Of a stretch of DNA of 64,000 nucleotides, positions 50,796-60,235 are shown in pieces (the first letter of the stretch is position 1; every line of letters starts with the position of its first letter). Both the position numbers and the translations under genes were made by a program. The stretch covers positions 310,001-374,000 of the forward strand of contig NZ_CP034767.1 of assembly GCF_004005995.1 (NCBI RefSeq), written 5' to 3'. Source of the stretch: Devosia sp. 1566 (GTDB lineage: Bacteria; Pseudomonadota; Alphaproteobacteria; Rhizobiales; Devosiaceae). A model generated the notes under the pieces. It was not told where the DNA came from. It did no database searches and saw only the letters and a list, made by a program, of their open reading frames with translations.

Positions 50796-52281
50796 TTATC
50801 CTGCGGCGGCGATGCCTGACACCGCCGATCCGCGGCGCTGGCCAGCGCTGTTCGTGTTGCTGATCGCCAATTTCATGAACCTGATCGATGTGACCATCGT
50901 CAATGTCGCCCTGCCCAGCATGCGCGAGGGCCTGGGGGCCACCGACAGCCAGATCGAATGGGTTGTTGCCGCCTTTGTGCTGGCTTTCGCCCTGGGCCTG
51001 CTGCCCTTCGGGCGGCTGGGCGACATTGTGGGCCGCACCCACATGTTCCTGTGGGGCGTCGGCGCCTTTACTGCCGCTTCAGCGCTTTGCGGCATGGCGC
51101 CTAATATCGAATTCCTGATCATCGCCCGCGTGATCCAGGGTCTTGCCGGCGCCATGATGACGCCGCAGGTGCTGGCCATCGCGACGGTGACCTTTCCGCC
51201 CCATGAACGAGGCCAGGCCTTTTCCCTATTCGGCTTGTCGGCGGGCCTCGCTTCGGTGTGCGGACCCATCCTGGGTGGCTTGCTGATTTCCGCCAATCTG
51301 TTCGGTCTGGAATGGCAGCCGATTTTTCTCGTCAACATCCCGGTGGGCATTGCCGCCATTCTTGCAGGCTATCTGCTGATCCCCCGATTGCCAGGCCATG
51401 CCGGGCTCAAGAATGACTATGTCGGCATCGTGCTGTTCGGCGCCAGCATCGTGCTGCTGGTGTTTCCCATCATCGAAGGACGTGCCTATGGCTGGCCGGC
51501 CTGGTGCTTTGCGATGATTGTGGCTGGGGTGGTCGGGCTCGTCCTCTTTACGCTTTGGACGCGCAACCGGGCGCGCCTCGGCGAGCCACAGCTGCTCAAC
51601 TTCGACCTCATCACCAACAAGGACTTCATGTTTGGTGCCTTGGTGATCACCGTGTTTGCTTCCGGCATTCCCGGCATGTTCATGGTGATATCGCTGCTGC
51701 TCCAGTCGGGCTTCGGCTTTACCCCACTGGAGTCCGGCCTGACCAACACGCCATTCTCCGTGGGCGTGCTGCTGGCGTCGCTCATCGCCGGGCGCCTCGG
51801 TTCGCGCCAGCTGCGGGGGCGGCTGGCGGCCTCGGGCGTGCTGTTGTCATCGGGGATCTTGTGGCTCCATTTCATCATTGCCGCTGCCCGCGACAGCATC
51901 GATCACTGGAGCTTTCTTGCGCCCCTGCTGATTGCCGGTATTGGACTAGGTTTGGGCTTCTCGTCCCTGTTCCAACTGGTGCTGCGCTATGTGCCGCCGC
52001 GCGATGCGGGGGCCGGATCGGGCGCGCTGCAGGCCTTCCAGCAAGTGGGTGGTGCCCTCGGCATCGCGCTAGTGGGCGAGCTGTTCTTCGGGCGCCTAGG
52101 TTCGGGACTGGCTGCAGGCACCACGCCCCAGATCGCCTTTGCCGATGCAGCAAGCTTTGCCCTGTGGTATCAGGTGGCGAGCTTTTTCCTGGTGCTCCTG
52201 GCAGTGCCGCTGTTTAAGCGCGGCGGTGGGCAGGGACAAGGGCAGGGGGCTCCGGCCGCGCAGGTGGTGGTGGAACACTAG
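50785..52281 (+). CDS. MFS multidrug efflux transporter, DHA2 (14-TM) family
   Basis: 498 residues with 14 predicted membrane segments. N-terminal motif LIANFMNLIDVTIVNVALPS and motif A in FGRLGDIVGR are characteristic of EmrB/QacA-type proton antiporters. No membrane-fusion protein gene (EmrA) accompanies it, so it probably works alone like QacA. It begins 11 bases before the end of the tetR gene, a translationally coupled pair, and ends at a strong terminator. Confidence 0.88.
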   Translation: MSSDYPAAAMPDTADPRRWPALFVLLIANFMNLIDVTIVNVALPSMREGLGATDSQIEWVVAAFVLAFALGLLPFGRLGDIVGRTHMFLWGVGAFTAASALCGMAPNIEFLIIARVIQGLAGAMMTPQVLAIATVTFPPHERGQAFSLFGLSAGLASVCGPILGGLLISANLFGLEWQPIFLVNIPVGIAAILAGYLLIPRLPGHAGLKNDYVGIVLFGASIVLLVFPIIEGRAYGWPAWCFAMIVAGVVGLVLFTLWTRNRARLGEPQLLNFDLITNKDFMFGALVITVFASGIPGMFMVISLLLQSGFGFTPLESGLTNTPFSVGVLLASLIAGRLGSRQLRGRLAASGVLLSSGILWLHFIIAAARDSIDHWSFLAPLLIAGIGLGLGFSSLFQLVLRYVPPRDAGAGSGALQAFQQVGGALGIALVGELFFGRLGSGLAAGTTPQIAFADAASFALWYQVASFFLVLLAVPLFKRGGGQGQGQGAPAAQVVVEH

Positions 52282-52291
52282 CAGCAAACAC

Positions 52292-52320
52292 AAAGGCCGC
52301 CCCAAAAGGCGGCCTTTTTT
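52292..52320 (+). terminator. intrinsic terminator after the MFS gene
   Basis: AAAGGCCGCC (52292-52301) and GGCGGCCTTT (52308-52317) form a 10-bp stem followed by a T-run. The AAAG on the left arm may also end argB transcription on the other strand. Confidence 0.85.
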
Positions 52321-52344
52321 ATTCCAGCAGAGATGCGTTGGGGC

Positions 52345-53247
52345 TTAGCGCACGATCAGCGTGCCGGCCCCATGCTCGGTGAAGAGCTCGACCAGCACCA
52401 CATGCGGGGTCTTGCCGTTGAGGATCACCACGCCCTCAACGCCATTGTCGAGCGCTTCGAGGCAGGTCTCGACCTTGGGGATCATGCCGCCCGAAATGGT
52501 GCCGTCGGCGATCAGCGCCTTGGCTTCGCGCACCGACAGTTCCGGGATCAGCTTGCCATTGGCGTCGAGCACCCCCGGCACGTCGGTCAGGAACAGGAGG
52601 CGCTTGGCGCCGAGCGAGCCGGCAATGGCCCCGGCAAAGGTGTCCGCATTGATGTTGTAGGTCATGCCATCGCGGCCCGGTGCCACGGGGGCGATCACCG
52701 GGATCATCTCGGAGCGGGCGAGAAGGTCGAGGAGAGTGCGGTCCACTTCCACGGGCTCACCGACAAAGCCCAGGTCGAGCACGCGCTCGATATGGGAGCC
52801 GGGATCGCGCACCTTCTTTTCGGCCTTGCGCGCAAAGACCATGTTGCCGTCCTTGCCGCAGAGGCCAATCGCCCATTCGCCTTCGGCATTGATGAGGGCG
52901 ACGATTTCCTTGTTGATGGAGCCGGCCAGCACCATTTCCACCACATCCATGGTGCGCTGGTCGGTGACGCGCAGGCCACCTTCGAACTTGGATTCGATGC
53001 CGAGATTTTTGAGCATGGACGCGATCTGCGGCCCGCCCCCATGCACCACGATTGGATTGACCTTGGATTGCTTGAGCAGCGCGATGTCGCGCGCAAAGGC
53101 TTGGCCGAGGGCCTGGTCGCCCATGGCATGGCCACCATACTTGACCACGACGGTCTTGCCTTCATAGCGCTGCATATAGGGCAGCGCCTGAGCCAGGATC
53201 CCCGCATCATGGGAGAACCGGTCGACTGTGTTGTTTTCCTGCGTCAT
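52345..53247 (-). CDS. argB: acetylglutamate kinase
   Basis: 300 residues, standard length. Phosphate-binding [14 protein letters not shown] and [14 protein letters not shown], the N-acetylglutamate site region [20 protein letters not shown], and [17 protein letters not shown] and [14 protein letters not shown] mark the amino acid kinase fold of ArgB. Second step of arginine synthesis. The start is at ATG 53247. In related genomes argB commonly follows engB (yihA); here about 3.6 kb of oppositely oriented genes separates them. Confidence 0.93.
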   Translation of the reverse strand: MTQENNTVDRFSHDAGILAQALPYMQRYEGKTVVVKYGGHAMGDQALGQAFARDIALLKQSKVNPIVVHGGGPQIASMLKNLGIESKFEGGLRVTDQRTMDVVEMVLAGSINKEIVALINAEGEWAIGLCGKDGNMVFARKAEKKVRDPGSHIERVLDLGFVGEPVEVDRTLLDLLARSEMIPVIAPVAPGRDGMTYNINADTFAGAIAGSLGAKRLLFLTDVPGVLDANGKLIPELSVREAKALIADGTISGGMIPKVETCLEALDNGVEGVVILNGKTPHVVLVELFTEHGAGTLIVR

Positions 53248-53396
53248 GGACAGACCATTTCTCCCCGAAGCGGGCCAAAAGACGGTTGAGGGTCTAGAGC
53301 ATGACGCGGCAAAGGAAAAGACGCTATCGGCCATTTGCCAACGCCTCGATGCGCTGAGCCCTTGCGGATTTGCCGCCGCCCGCTACAACACAGGTT

Positions 53397-53942
53397 ATGC
53401 AGACACCGAGCCCCGAGATCGCCGAGCTGATTTCCCGCTGTGCCTTGCGCGATCGCGCGGCGTTCCGCAGCCTTTACGAGCGCACCAGCGCGAAACTATT
53501 TGGCGTGGTGCTGCGTATCTTGAAGGACCGCTCGGAAGCCGAAGAGGCCATCCAGGAGGTCTATGTAAAGATCTGGCAGCGCGCCGATCGCTATGTTCCC
53601 GGCCATACCAGCCCGATCAGTTGGCTTGTGGCCGTGGCGCGCAACCATTCGCTGGATATCCTGCGTGCCCGCCGTCCGGCAGCGGACGAAATTGGCGCAG
53701 CGCTGGATATTGCCGACGAGGCGCCAGACCCCGAACAGGCGACCGCAGATCGCCAGGTCCGCGGGCAGATCGATAGTTGCCTGCAAACGCTGGAGCCCGA
53801 CCGGGCCGACGCGGTGCGGGGCGCCTATCTGGACGGTTTTAGCTATGAGGAGCTGGCTCAGCGGCACAGCATCCCCTTGAACACGATGCGAACCTGGCTG
53901 CGGCGCAGTTTGCTCAGATTAAGAGAGTGTCTTTCGGCATGA
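53397..53942 (+). CDS. ECF RNA polymerase sigma factor (SigK-like)
   Basis: 181 residues. Region 2 is RDRAAFRSLYERTSAKLFGV with SEAEEAIQEVYVKIWQRADR and PISWLVAVARNHSLDILRAR; region 4 is YLDGFSYEELAQRHSIPLNT with MRTWLRRSLLRLRE. The following anti-sigma gene overlaps the stop by 4 bases. The sigma/RskA/fasciclin set resembles SigK modules. The ATG at 53397 starts the sigma domain well but has a weak ribosome-binding site; TTG 53370 is an alternative. Confidence 0.88.
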   Translation: MQTPSPEIAELISRCALRDRAAFRSLYERTSAKLFGVVLRILKDRSEAEEAIQEVYVKIWQRADRYVPGHTSPISWLVAVARNHSLDILRARRPAADEIGAALDIADEAPDPEQATADRQVRGQIDSCLQTLEPDRADAVRGAYLDGFSYEELAQRHSIPLNTMRTWLRRSLLRLRECLSA

Positions 53943-54655
53943 GCATGGGTGAGCATGGCGGCAGCGAAGGGAGCGAGCGACGCGCGCTTGTTGCCGAATA
54001 TGTGCTCGGGCTGCTCGGGCCGGATGAGCATCGTCGCGTGGCAGAGATGATCGCCGATGATCGGACACTGCAGGAAGAAGAGCAGTTCTGGACCTCCAGC
54101 TTCGCCGCTCTGGATGCCGAGTTCGCCGAAGCGCCGGTGCCGGCGCGATTGCTGGCGCGGATCGAGGGGCGCCTGTTCGGCCAGCCAGAGCCAGCCCGGG
54201 GCTGGGGCAGTTTCTGGGATAGTCTGGCGTTCTGGCGCGCTGTGGCGGCCGGAGCGGCGGCGGTGGCGGTGATCGCGATTGGCGCCAACCTCCTGCGCCC
54301 CGAACTGGGGTCTGAAGCTTTGGCGACCCAACTCGTGGCGGCGCTCGAGGCCGAAGGCAGCGATGTGCGCTTCCTCGCCTTTTACGACGGCGCGGGCACG
54401 TTGCGGTTGACGGCTCTTTCGGGGGCAACCGCGGCCGACCAGGACCTCGAACTCTGGGCCATCGAGGATGACAGCGTGATCTCCATGGGCGTTGTGCCCA
54501 TTGGCGAGGCGATCGAGGTCAAGGTTTCTCCCGAAGTCCTCGAACATTGGGGCGAAGGCTCAAGCCTTGCGCTGACGCTTGAGCCCAAGGGTGGCTCGCC
54601 CACCGGCGTGGCCACCGGCCCGATCGTGGCGCAGGGCCAGGTTACTCGCATCTAG
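53939..54655 (+). CDS. RskA-type anti-sigma factor
   Basis: 238 residues. A cytoplasmic N-terminal anti-sigma domain (VAEYVLGLLGPDEHRRVAEM) precedes one membrane helix (FWRAVAAGAAAVAVIAIGAN, about 100-120) and a periplasmic RskA domain (LRLTALSGATAADQDLELWA, with MGVVPIGEAIEVKVSPEVL). The absence of a ZAS-type HxxxCxxC motif implies release by regulated proteolysis rather than thiol oxidation. Its ATG overlaps the sigma factor stop. Confidence 0.88.
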   Translation: MSMGEHGGSEGSERRALVAEYVLGLLGPDEHRRVAEMIADDRTLQEEEQFWTSSFAALDAEFAEAPVPARLLARIEGRLFGQPEPARGWGSFWDSLAFWRAVAAGAAAVAVIAIGANLLRPELGSEALATQLVAALEAEGSDVRFLAFYDGAGTLRLTALSGATAADQDLELWAIEDDSVISMGVVPIGEAIEVKVSPEVLEHWGEGSSLALTLEPKGGSPTGVATGPIVAQGQVTRI

Positions 54656-54686
54656 CAGAGGCCTCTGCTTAGCTCGGGCGGTTCAG

Positions 54687-54712
54687 GGGCGCGACCTGGT
54701 TCGCGCCCTTTT
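54687..54712 (+). terminator. intrinsic terminator of the sigma/anti-sigma operon
   Basis: GGGCGCGA (54687-54694) and TCGCGCCC (54701-54708) with a 6-base loop, followed by TTTT. Confidence 0.8.
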
Positions 54713-54887
54713 CTACGTCGTCTCTCAAGCAATGAGCGCTGCCGGCGTACGAACCCGAGCGGCAAAAAGTTTCAGCGCTTTTCCCGGTTTCGGTGCTGAA
54801 ATCGCCGAAACTGCCCACGGCAGGCCTCCGTACCTTCCCATGTCCGAGCCAATAACGGGCAAACAATCACGAGGAAGGAACTCTACA

Positions 54888-55451
54888 ATGAAGCTCTCCA
54901 CACTTGCTGTTACCGCCATGCTCTCGGTTACCGCCTTTGGCGGCGTCGCCTTTGCCCAGGATAATCCTGAAGTCGGCGGCGCAGCCATGTCTGCCGACAA
55001 GAACATCATCGAGAACGCCAGCAATTCAGCTGATCACACCACCCTGGTTGCTGCCGTAAAGGCCGCCGGCCTCGTGGATACGCTTTCGGGCGAGGGCCCG
55101 TTCACCGTTCTGGCCCCGACCAACGAAGCCTTCGAGGCGCTGCCTGAAGGGACTGTCGAAAACCTGCTCAAGCCCGAAAACAAGGAAATGCTCTCCACCA
55201 TCCTTGCCTGCCACGTGATCCCGGCCAAGGCGCTGTCCACTGACATCGTCTCCATGGTCGAGGAAGATGGCGGCGAGCACGAAGTCGAGACCGTTGGCGG
55301 TTGCACGCTGACCCTCGCTGCAGCTGATGGCGGCGTGACCGTTACCGACGAAAACGGCACCGTCGCCAATGTCACCATTGCCGATGTGATCCAGTCCAAT
55401 GGCGTGATCCACGTGATCGACGCCGTGCTGACGCCCAAGTCGGACATGTAA
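54888..55451 (+). CDS. fasciclin (FAS1) domain secreted protein
   Basis: 187 residues. A Sec signal peptide (KLSTLAVTAMLSVTAFGGVA, cleavage near AFAQ) is followed by one FAS1 domain: TLVAAVKAAGLVDTLSGEGP, FTVLAPTNEAFEALPEGTVE, and VTIADVIQSNGVIHVIDAVL, with the H1 and H2 boxes of the family. Likely a periplasmic or surface adhesin. SigK/RskA loci of several bacteria control FAS1 or MPT70-like proteins, so this gene is a probable target of the sigma factor upstream. A 7-bp inverted repeat (TTTCAGC/GCTGAAA, 54770-54801) lies in its leader. Confidence 0.88.
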   Translation: MKLSTLAVTAMLSVTAFGGVAFAQDNPEVGGAAMSADKNIIENASNSADHTTLVAAVKAAGLVDTLSGEGPFTVLAPTNEAFEALPEGTVENLLKPENKEMLSTILACHVIPAKALSTDIVSMVEEDGGEHEVETVGGCTLTLAAADGGVTVTDENGTVANVTIADVIQSNGVIHVIDAVLTPKSDM

Positions 55452-55603
55452 TCAGCAAGGGGCGGCCGCACCCGCCCTAAGCTGAGGGGGTTCGCCTTCG
55501 GGCGGACCCTCACCAAATCTTGTGATGCGCACCCTTCAATCGCTACCTAGACTGCACCATCAGCGCCGCTGCACAGGCGGTTCTGGTTTTTGAGGAGCAT
55601 GCC

Positions 55604-56101
55604 GTGGCCGTTTCCCGTCGAACCATTTTGCTTGGTGGCAGTGCTGTTGCAGCCCTCGGCGCCTTCTCGATGCTGCGCCCAGTAGGCAGCATCGCCGCTG
55701 AAGGCGATTTTCCGTTCGAGCTCACCGATGCTGAATGGCAGGCCAAGCTCGAGCCCGCCGCCTATGATGTGCTGCGCCACGAGGGCACCGAGCGCGCTTT
55801 CACCTCCCCGCTCAATGACGAGCATCGCACCGGAATTTTCCACTGCGCCGGTTGCGACGAGGCCTTGTTCGACTCCGCCACCAAGTTCGATAGCGGCACC
55901 GGCTGGCCCAGCTTTTACACCTTCATTGAAGGGGGGGTCGGCACTTCAGTGGATGATTCTTTGTTCATGACCCGAACCGAGGTGCACTGCGCCAATTGTG
56001 GCGGCCACCAGGGCCATGTGTTCGAGGATGGTCCCGCCCCGACCGGCTTGCGCTATTGCATCAATGGGGTTGCCATGCGGTTTGTCCCCGCCACGGCGTA
56101 G
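55604..56101 (+). CDS. msrB: exported peptide-methionine (R)-S-oxide reductase
   Basis: 165 residues. A twin-arginine-like leader (SRRTILLGGSAVAALGAFSM, cleavage near SIAA) precedes the MsrB fold. Zinc cysteines are in HCAGCDEALF and HCANCGGHQG, and the catalytic cysteine is in LRYCINGVAMRFVP. It reduces methionine sulfoxide in the envelope, useful next to secreted proteins. The GTG start at 55604 has a TGAGGAG ribosome-binding site and gives the full signal; the gene lies after the fasciclin gene and may belong to the same stress response. Confidence 0.88.
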   Translation: MAVSRRTILLGGSAVAALGAFSMLRPVGSIAAEGDFPFELTDAEWQAKLEPAAYDVLRHEGTERAFTSPLNDEHRTGIFHCAGCDEALFDSATKFDSGTGWPSFYTFIEGGVGTSVDDSLFMTRTEVHCANCGGHQGHVFEDGPAPTGLRYCINGVAMRFVPATA

Positions 56102-56166
56102 CTCGGTCTTGCAGGCTGAACTGCTTGTCCGATAAAGGATCGACGGTTCATCCGATCGGCATCCTC

Positions 56167-56874
56167 ATGAAACTCACAATCCTGCAGACCGGCGAAGTCC
56201 CCGACGAACTGCGTTCGCGCTTCGGGCCGTATTCATCGATGTTCCGGCGCATGTTCGAGGAAGCCGGCGCCGATTTTAGCTATGATGTGGTGCCTATAGG
56301 AGCAGGTGCCGTTCCGCCCGACCTCGACAGGGTGGAAGCCATCCTGATTACCGGCTCATCGGCCGGAGTGTATGACGATCTGCCCTGGCTCGATCCGCTG
56401 CGTGACTTCATCCGCCGGGCCTATGCGCGAAGCACGCCCATGGTCGGGGTCTGCTTTGGTCACCAGATCATGGCCGATGCACTGCGCGGCACGGTGCGCA
56501 AATCCGAGAAAGGCTGGGGCCTTGGGCGTCAGCGCTATGATGTTGTGGCCAAACCCGCCTTCATGGGCGCGGCGCCAGCAAGCTTTGCGATCAGCTGTTC
56601 GCACCAGGATCAGGTGATCACGGCCCCCGCCGAAGCCCAGATCCTGCTTTCGTCACCTTTCACGCCCAATGCCGGCCTGATCTACCGCAACGGGGCCGCG
56701 CTTAGCCTGCAGCCTCATCCCGAATTCACCGACGACTACGCTTTGGCTTTGGCTGAACTGCGTCAGGGCGTTGCGGCCGACAATGTCGTTGCGGCCGCGC
56801 GTGCATCCTTCACGACGCCATCGGACAGCCGGGCAGTGGCGGGCTATCTCGCCAGCTTCCTTGCCAGCCGCTGA
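56167..56874 (+). CDS. class I glutamine amidotransferase-like protein
   Basis: 235 residues of the GMP-synthase-glutaminase-like family: AILITGSSAGVYDDLPWLDP, nucleophile Cys96 in PMVGVCFGHQIMADAL, and the His/Glu pair in LSLQPHPEFTDDYALALAEL. No ATP-pyrophosphatase domain is attached, so it is probably a stand-alone amidotransferase or gamma-glutamyl hydrolase (for example on glutamylated amines). The substrate is open. Convergent with engB (8-base gap). Confidence 0.85.
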   Translation: MKLTILQTGEVPDELRSRFGPYSSMFRRMFEEAGADFSYDVVPIGAGAVPPDLDRVEAILITGSSAGVYDDLPWLDPLRDFIRRAYARSTPMVGVCFGHQIMADALRGTVRKSEKGWGLGRQRYDVVAKPAFMGAAPASFAISCSHQDQVITAPAEAQILLSSPFTPNAGLIYRNGAALSLQPHPEFTDDYALALAELRQGVAADNVVAAARASFTTPSDSRAVAGYLASFLASR

Positions 56875-56882
56875 GCGGGGGC

Positions 56883-57527
56883 TCAGCTCTCGAGCAGCAT
56901 TGCTATTTCGGTGCGCAGTTCGCGCAGGCCATCGCCTTTGGCGCTCGAAGTGAGGATCACCTGCGGGTGAGCCGCCGGGCGCTTGGCGATGGCCGCCTGG
57001 GTCGCCACGATGACCTTTTTGAGCTCTTCCGCTGAAGGCTTGTCGGCTTTGGTGAGGATGATCTGGTAACTAACGGCCGACTTGTCGAGCTCGTTCATCA
57101 CGGTCAGGTCGTTGTCCTTTGGGCCGTGGCGGCCATCAACCAGCACATAAACCCGGCGCAGCGTCGCCCGCCCGGTCAGATACTGGTGAATAAGCTTGGT
57201 CCAGGCGCGCACCTTGTCTTCGGGCGCCTTGGCATAGCCATAGCCCGGCATATCAACGATGCGCAGCTCTGCGCTGGTGCTCTCAAAGATGTTGAGCTCC
57301 TGCGTCCGTCCGGGCGTGTTGGACGTGCGGGCGAGCCCCGAAGTGCCGCAAAGGGCATTGATCAGCGAGGATTTGCCCACATTGGACCGCCCGGCAAAGG
57401 CGATCTCGACCTTGTCCATGGGCGGCAGGTCGGCGATGCGTACGCAGCCTTTCACGAACACAAAGGGGCGCGCGAACAGCAGGCGTCCTTTTTCGATGAT
57501 GTCGGGCGAATAGTCTGGTGCGCTCAT
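56883..57527 (-). CDS. engB: ribosome biogenesis GTPase YihA/YsxC
   Basis: 214 residues. G1 is [20 protein letters not shown] (46-53), then G3 in [21 protein letters not shown]4 in [18 protein letters not shown], and G5 near [11 protein letters not shown]. Required for late 50S assembly. It follows yidC in the rpmH-rnpA-yidC-engB cluster typical of alphaproteobacteria, after a terminator. Confidence 0.92.
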   Translation of the reverse strand: MSAPDYSPDIIEKGRLLFARPFVFVKGCVRIADLPPMDKVEIAFAGRSNVGKSSLINALCGTSGLARTSNTPGRTQELNIFESTSAELRIVDMPGYGYAKAPEDKVRAWTKLIHQYLTGRATLRRVYVLVDGRHGPKDNDLTVMNELDKSAVSYQIILTKADKPSAEELKKVIVATQAAIAKRPAAHPQVILTSSAKGDGLRELRTEIAMLLES

Positions 57528-57545
57528 GGGGTCTCGTCATTCAAA

Positions 57546-57580
57546 AGGCAGAGCCCGCCGGTGTGGCTCCGGCGGGCTCT
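57546..57580 (-). terminator. intrinsic terminator between yidC and engB
   Basis: A 12-bp stem AGAGCCCGCCGG (57550-57561) and CCGGCGGGCTCT (57569-57580); on the minus strand it is followed by GCCTTTTG. It lies 25 bases after the yidC stop and implies that engB also has its own promoter or is read through. Confidence 0.6.
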
Positions 57581-57604
57581 AGCATGGATAGTGGTGTTTG
57601 GCGA

Positions 57605-59443
57605 TTACGCCTTGGGCGGCTCGGCGGCCTTGGGCTTGCGCTTGAAGCTGTCGAGGATGTTACCCAGGAGGTTCACCTCGGCGCCGTGCCGCTTCATGAT
57701 GAACCACTGCTGCGTGATCGAGAGCGTATTGTTCCAGGCCCAGTAGATCACGAGACCTGCGGGGAAGGTGCCGAGCATGAAGGTGAAGATCACTGGCATC
57801 CAGTTGAAGATCATCGCCTGAGTCGGATCTGGCGGCGGCGGATTGAGCTTCATCTGCACCCACATCGTGATGCCCATGATCACCGGCCATACGCCGAGAT
57901 GCAGGAAGCCACCGATCAGGGGCAGGGCGGTCGGATCCCAGGGGATCAGGCCGAACAGGGTGAAGATATTGGTGGGATCGGGCGCAGCCAGATCGCGGAT
58001 CCAGCCAAAGAATGGCGCATGCCGCATTTCAAGGCTGATGAAGATAACGGTGTAAAGGGCGAAGAACACCGGGATCTGGATCAGGATCGGCCAGCATCCA
58101 GACAGCGGATTGATCTTTTCCTTCTTGTAGAGCTCCATCATCGCCTGTTGCTGGGCGGGACGGTCGTCCTTGAGGCGCTCCTGGATGGCCTTCATCTCTG
58201 GCTGCACGCGCCGCATCGCCGCCATGGAGGCATAGGAACGGCTCGCCAGCGGGAAGAAGATCGCCTTGACGATCACGGTCACCGCGAGGACCGCGAGGCC
58301 GAAATTGCCCAGAACACCATGCAGGAAGGTCAGCAGGTGGAACATGGGTTTGGTGATGAAGTGCAGCCAGCCCCAGTCGATCAACAGCTCCAGCCGGTCA
58401 AAGCCATATTGCTGCTCGTAGGAGGCAATAACGGCTTCTTCCTTGGCACCGGCAAAGACATAGGTCTCGTGCGTGGCGCTGCCGCCTGGTGGCACGACAA
58501 CCGGCGTGGTTTCCACGAAACTGGTCTGGTAATCGTCATAGCCGGCATTGTTCTTCCAGGAGAACAGCGCGTTGATGCTGGCCTGCGGGTTGGGCAGCAC
58601 GGCGGTTGCCCAATACTTGTCCGAAAAGCCGAGCCAGCCCTGCGTGTTGTCGATCTGGCGGCGCTGATCCTTCTGCAGATCGCTATATTTCAGCGAAACG
58701 AGATTGTTCGAGCCAAGGACGCCGTGCGGGCCTTCATGCTGGATGAAGAAGTTCTGCACCTTGGGCGTTCCATACCGAACAACCCGCGAATAGGGGAACA
58801 GCGACACCTGGGTGGGGCTGAGATTTTCCACGTTCTGGGTGACGGTGAACAGGTAATGCTCGTCCACCGCAAAGGTGCGCCGGAAAATAAGGCCCGCGCC
58901 ATTGTCAAAGCGCAGCGTTACAGGCGTTTCAGGCGTGAGGACGGTATTGTCGCCTTCGAGCGTCCATACGCTTTGCGCAGTGGGCAGCGGGACATTGGCG
59001 CCGCCAGCGGCCACCCAGCCTTGCTCGATAAAGTAAGCATTGGGCGCGCCGGCCGGAGTCAGCAGCGTGATGATGGGTGAATCCGGCTCAACCGTTTCAC
59101 GATATTGCTTGAGTTCGAGATCGTCGATCCGCGCGCCGGTCAGGTTGATCGAGCCGAGCAGGTCAGGCGTGTCGATCGTGATGCGCTGCGTTGCCGCGAC
59201 GGCGGTTTGGCGATCGGGATAAGAAGGATTGCCATCCGCACCAATGGCGCCAGGTGCAACTGATGTGCCCGCTTCGGTGGTCGCGGGTGTCGCGAGCGCC
59301 GCTTCGCTCTGGGCCTGTTCCGCCGCGATCTGCGCCTGTTGCTGGGCGCGCTCCAGCTGCGGCCCTGCCACAAAGAACTGCCAGCCGAACAGCACCACCA
59401 TGCTCAAGATGATGGCGATGATCACGTTGCGGTTGTCTGTCAT
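57605..59443 (-). CDS. yidC: membrane protein insertase YidC
   Basis: 612 residues. An N-terminal anchor (NVIIAIILSMVVLFGWQFFV) precedes the large periplasmic beta-supersandwich domain, and the insertase core follows: FGLAVLAVTVIVKAIFFPLA, the hydrophilic-groove region YASMAAMRRVQPEMKAIQER, PVFFALYTVIFISLEM, and MIFNWMPVIFTFMLGTFPAG with a final NNTLSITQQWFIM helix. Inserts membrane proteins with or without Sec. It overlaps the rnpA stop by four bases; yidD, which lies between them in many bacteria, is absent here, as in other alphaproteobacteria. Confidence 0.95.
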   Translation of the reverse strand: MTDNRNVIIAIILSMVVLFGWQFFVAGPQLERAQQQAQIAAEQAQSEAALATPATTEAGTSVAPGAIGADGNPSYPDRQTAVAATQRITIDTPDLLGSINLTGARIDDLELKQYRETVEPDSPIITLLTPAGAPNAYFIEQGWVAAGGANVPLPTAQSVWTLEGDNTVLTPETPVTLRFDNGAGLIFRRTFAVDEHYLFTVTQNVENLSPTQVSLFPYSRVVRYGTPKVQNFFIQHEGPHGVLGSNNLVSLKYSDLQKDQRRQIDNTQGWLGFSDKYWATAVLPNPQASINALFSWKNNAGYDDYQTSFVETTPVVVPPGGSATHETYVFAGAKEEAVIASYEQQYGFDRLELLIDWGWLHFITKPMFHLLTFLHGVLGNFGLAVLAVTVIVKAIFFPLASRSYASMAAMRRVQPEMKAIQERLKDDRPAQQQAMMELYKKEKINPLSGCWPILIQIPVFFALYTVIFISLEMRHAPFFGWIRDLAAPDPTNIFTLFGLIPWDPTALPLIGGFLHLGVWPVIMGITMWVQMKLNPPPPDPTQAMIFNWMPVIFTFMLGTFPAGLVIYWAWNNTLSITQQWFIMKRHGAEVNLLGNILDSFKRKPKAAEPPKA

Positions 59444-59847
59444 GGTCGGGGATTCCGGTGGCCACTGCGGCCCGAAGGGTTGCGCTGGTCTGGTGAGCGC
59501 TCCTGGTGCACCCGCCCAATGGCGATGCCGAGGTCCTTGACCAGCTTAATGAAAGGCTCGCTGAGCGCTTCGGGCCTGCCGACCATTACATAATCATGGC
59601 CGGGCCGAAAAAAAGGCGCGCATTCGGTCGCAGCCGCACGAAGCCTGCGCTTGATGCGGTTGCGCTGGGGCGAGTTGCCCGTTTTTTTGGTAACTGTAAA
59701 GCCGATGCCCGCATCCGGATCCGCCGCGGCAATGGCCTGCAGCGAAAAGGCGGAACGCCCGGCGCGATTGCCCCGGGCGGCCCGCAAAAACTGCGAACGC
59801 TTACGCAGCCGACGCAAGGAACTTACGGCTTCATCCACGGCCGTCAT
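59440..59847 (-). CDS. rnpA: ribonuclease P protein component
   Basis: 135 residues. The RNR motif is in TKKTGNSPQRNRIKRRLRAA, and SLRRLRKRSQFLRAARGNRA at the start and DYVMVGRPEALSEPFIKLVK near the end complete the fold. It binds the RNase P RNA for tRNA 5' maturation. It lies 14 bases after rpmH and overlaps yidC by 4 bases. Confidence 0.93.
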   Translation of the reverse strand: MTAVDEAVSSLRRLRKRSQFLRAARGNRAGRSAFSLQAIAAADPDAGIGFTVTKKTGNSPQRNRIKRRLRAAATECAPFFRPGHDYVMVGRPEALSEPFIKLVKDLGIAIGRVHQERSPDQRNPSGRSGHRNPRP

Positions 59848-59861
59848 CCGGCCAGCAGCAC

Positions 59862-59996
59862 TCAGGCCGTGAGCTTCTTGCGACCGTCGCGGCGACGCTT
59901 ATTGATGATCGCACGACCATCCTTGGTTGCCATGCGGGCGCGGAAACCGTGGCGACGGGCACGCACGAGCTTGCTGGGCTGATATGTACGCTTCAT
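59862..59996 (-). CDS. rpmH: 50S ribosomal protein L34
   Basis: 44 residues, starting [20 protein letters not shown] and ending in the basic [11 protein letters not shown] tail, the invariant L34 pattern. First gene of the rpmH-rnpA-yidC-engB unit; its promoter lies in 59997-60235, where it is divergent from the flavoprotein gene. Confidence 0.97.
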   Translation of the reverse strand: MKRTYQPSKLVRARRHGFRARMATKDGRAIINKRRRDGRKKLTA

Positions 59997-60235
59997 AACA
60001 TCAAACCGCGCCTGCGCCCGGTTCCTCTTATTGGCTCTGCTTGCGCAAGAAAATGGGGGCACAGGTCAAGCGCGGGGCTCGGACGGTGCCGGTTGGTGGC
60101 GTCTATAGGCAAAACGGGGCGGCAAGTCAACGCGCCACCACACCCTTGCGCAAGATCGGCTGGGGAGAGCGGAGCGCTGTTGTTTTCAACCGCGGATCGC
60201 CCCATAACGCGCTATCTTTACCTTGGCCAGCGGCA

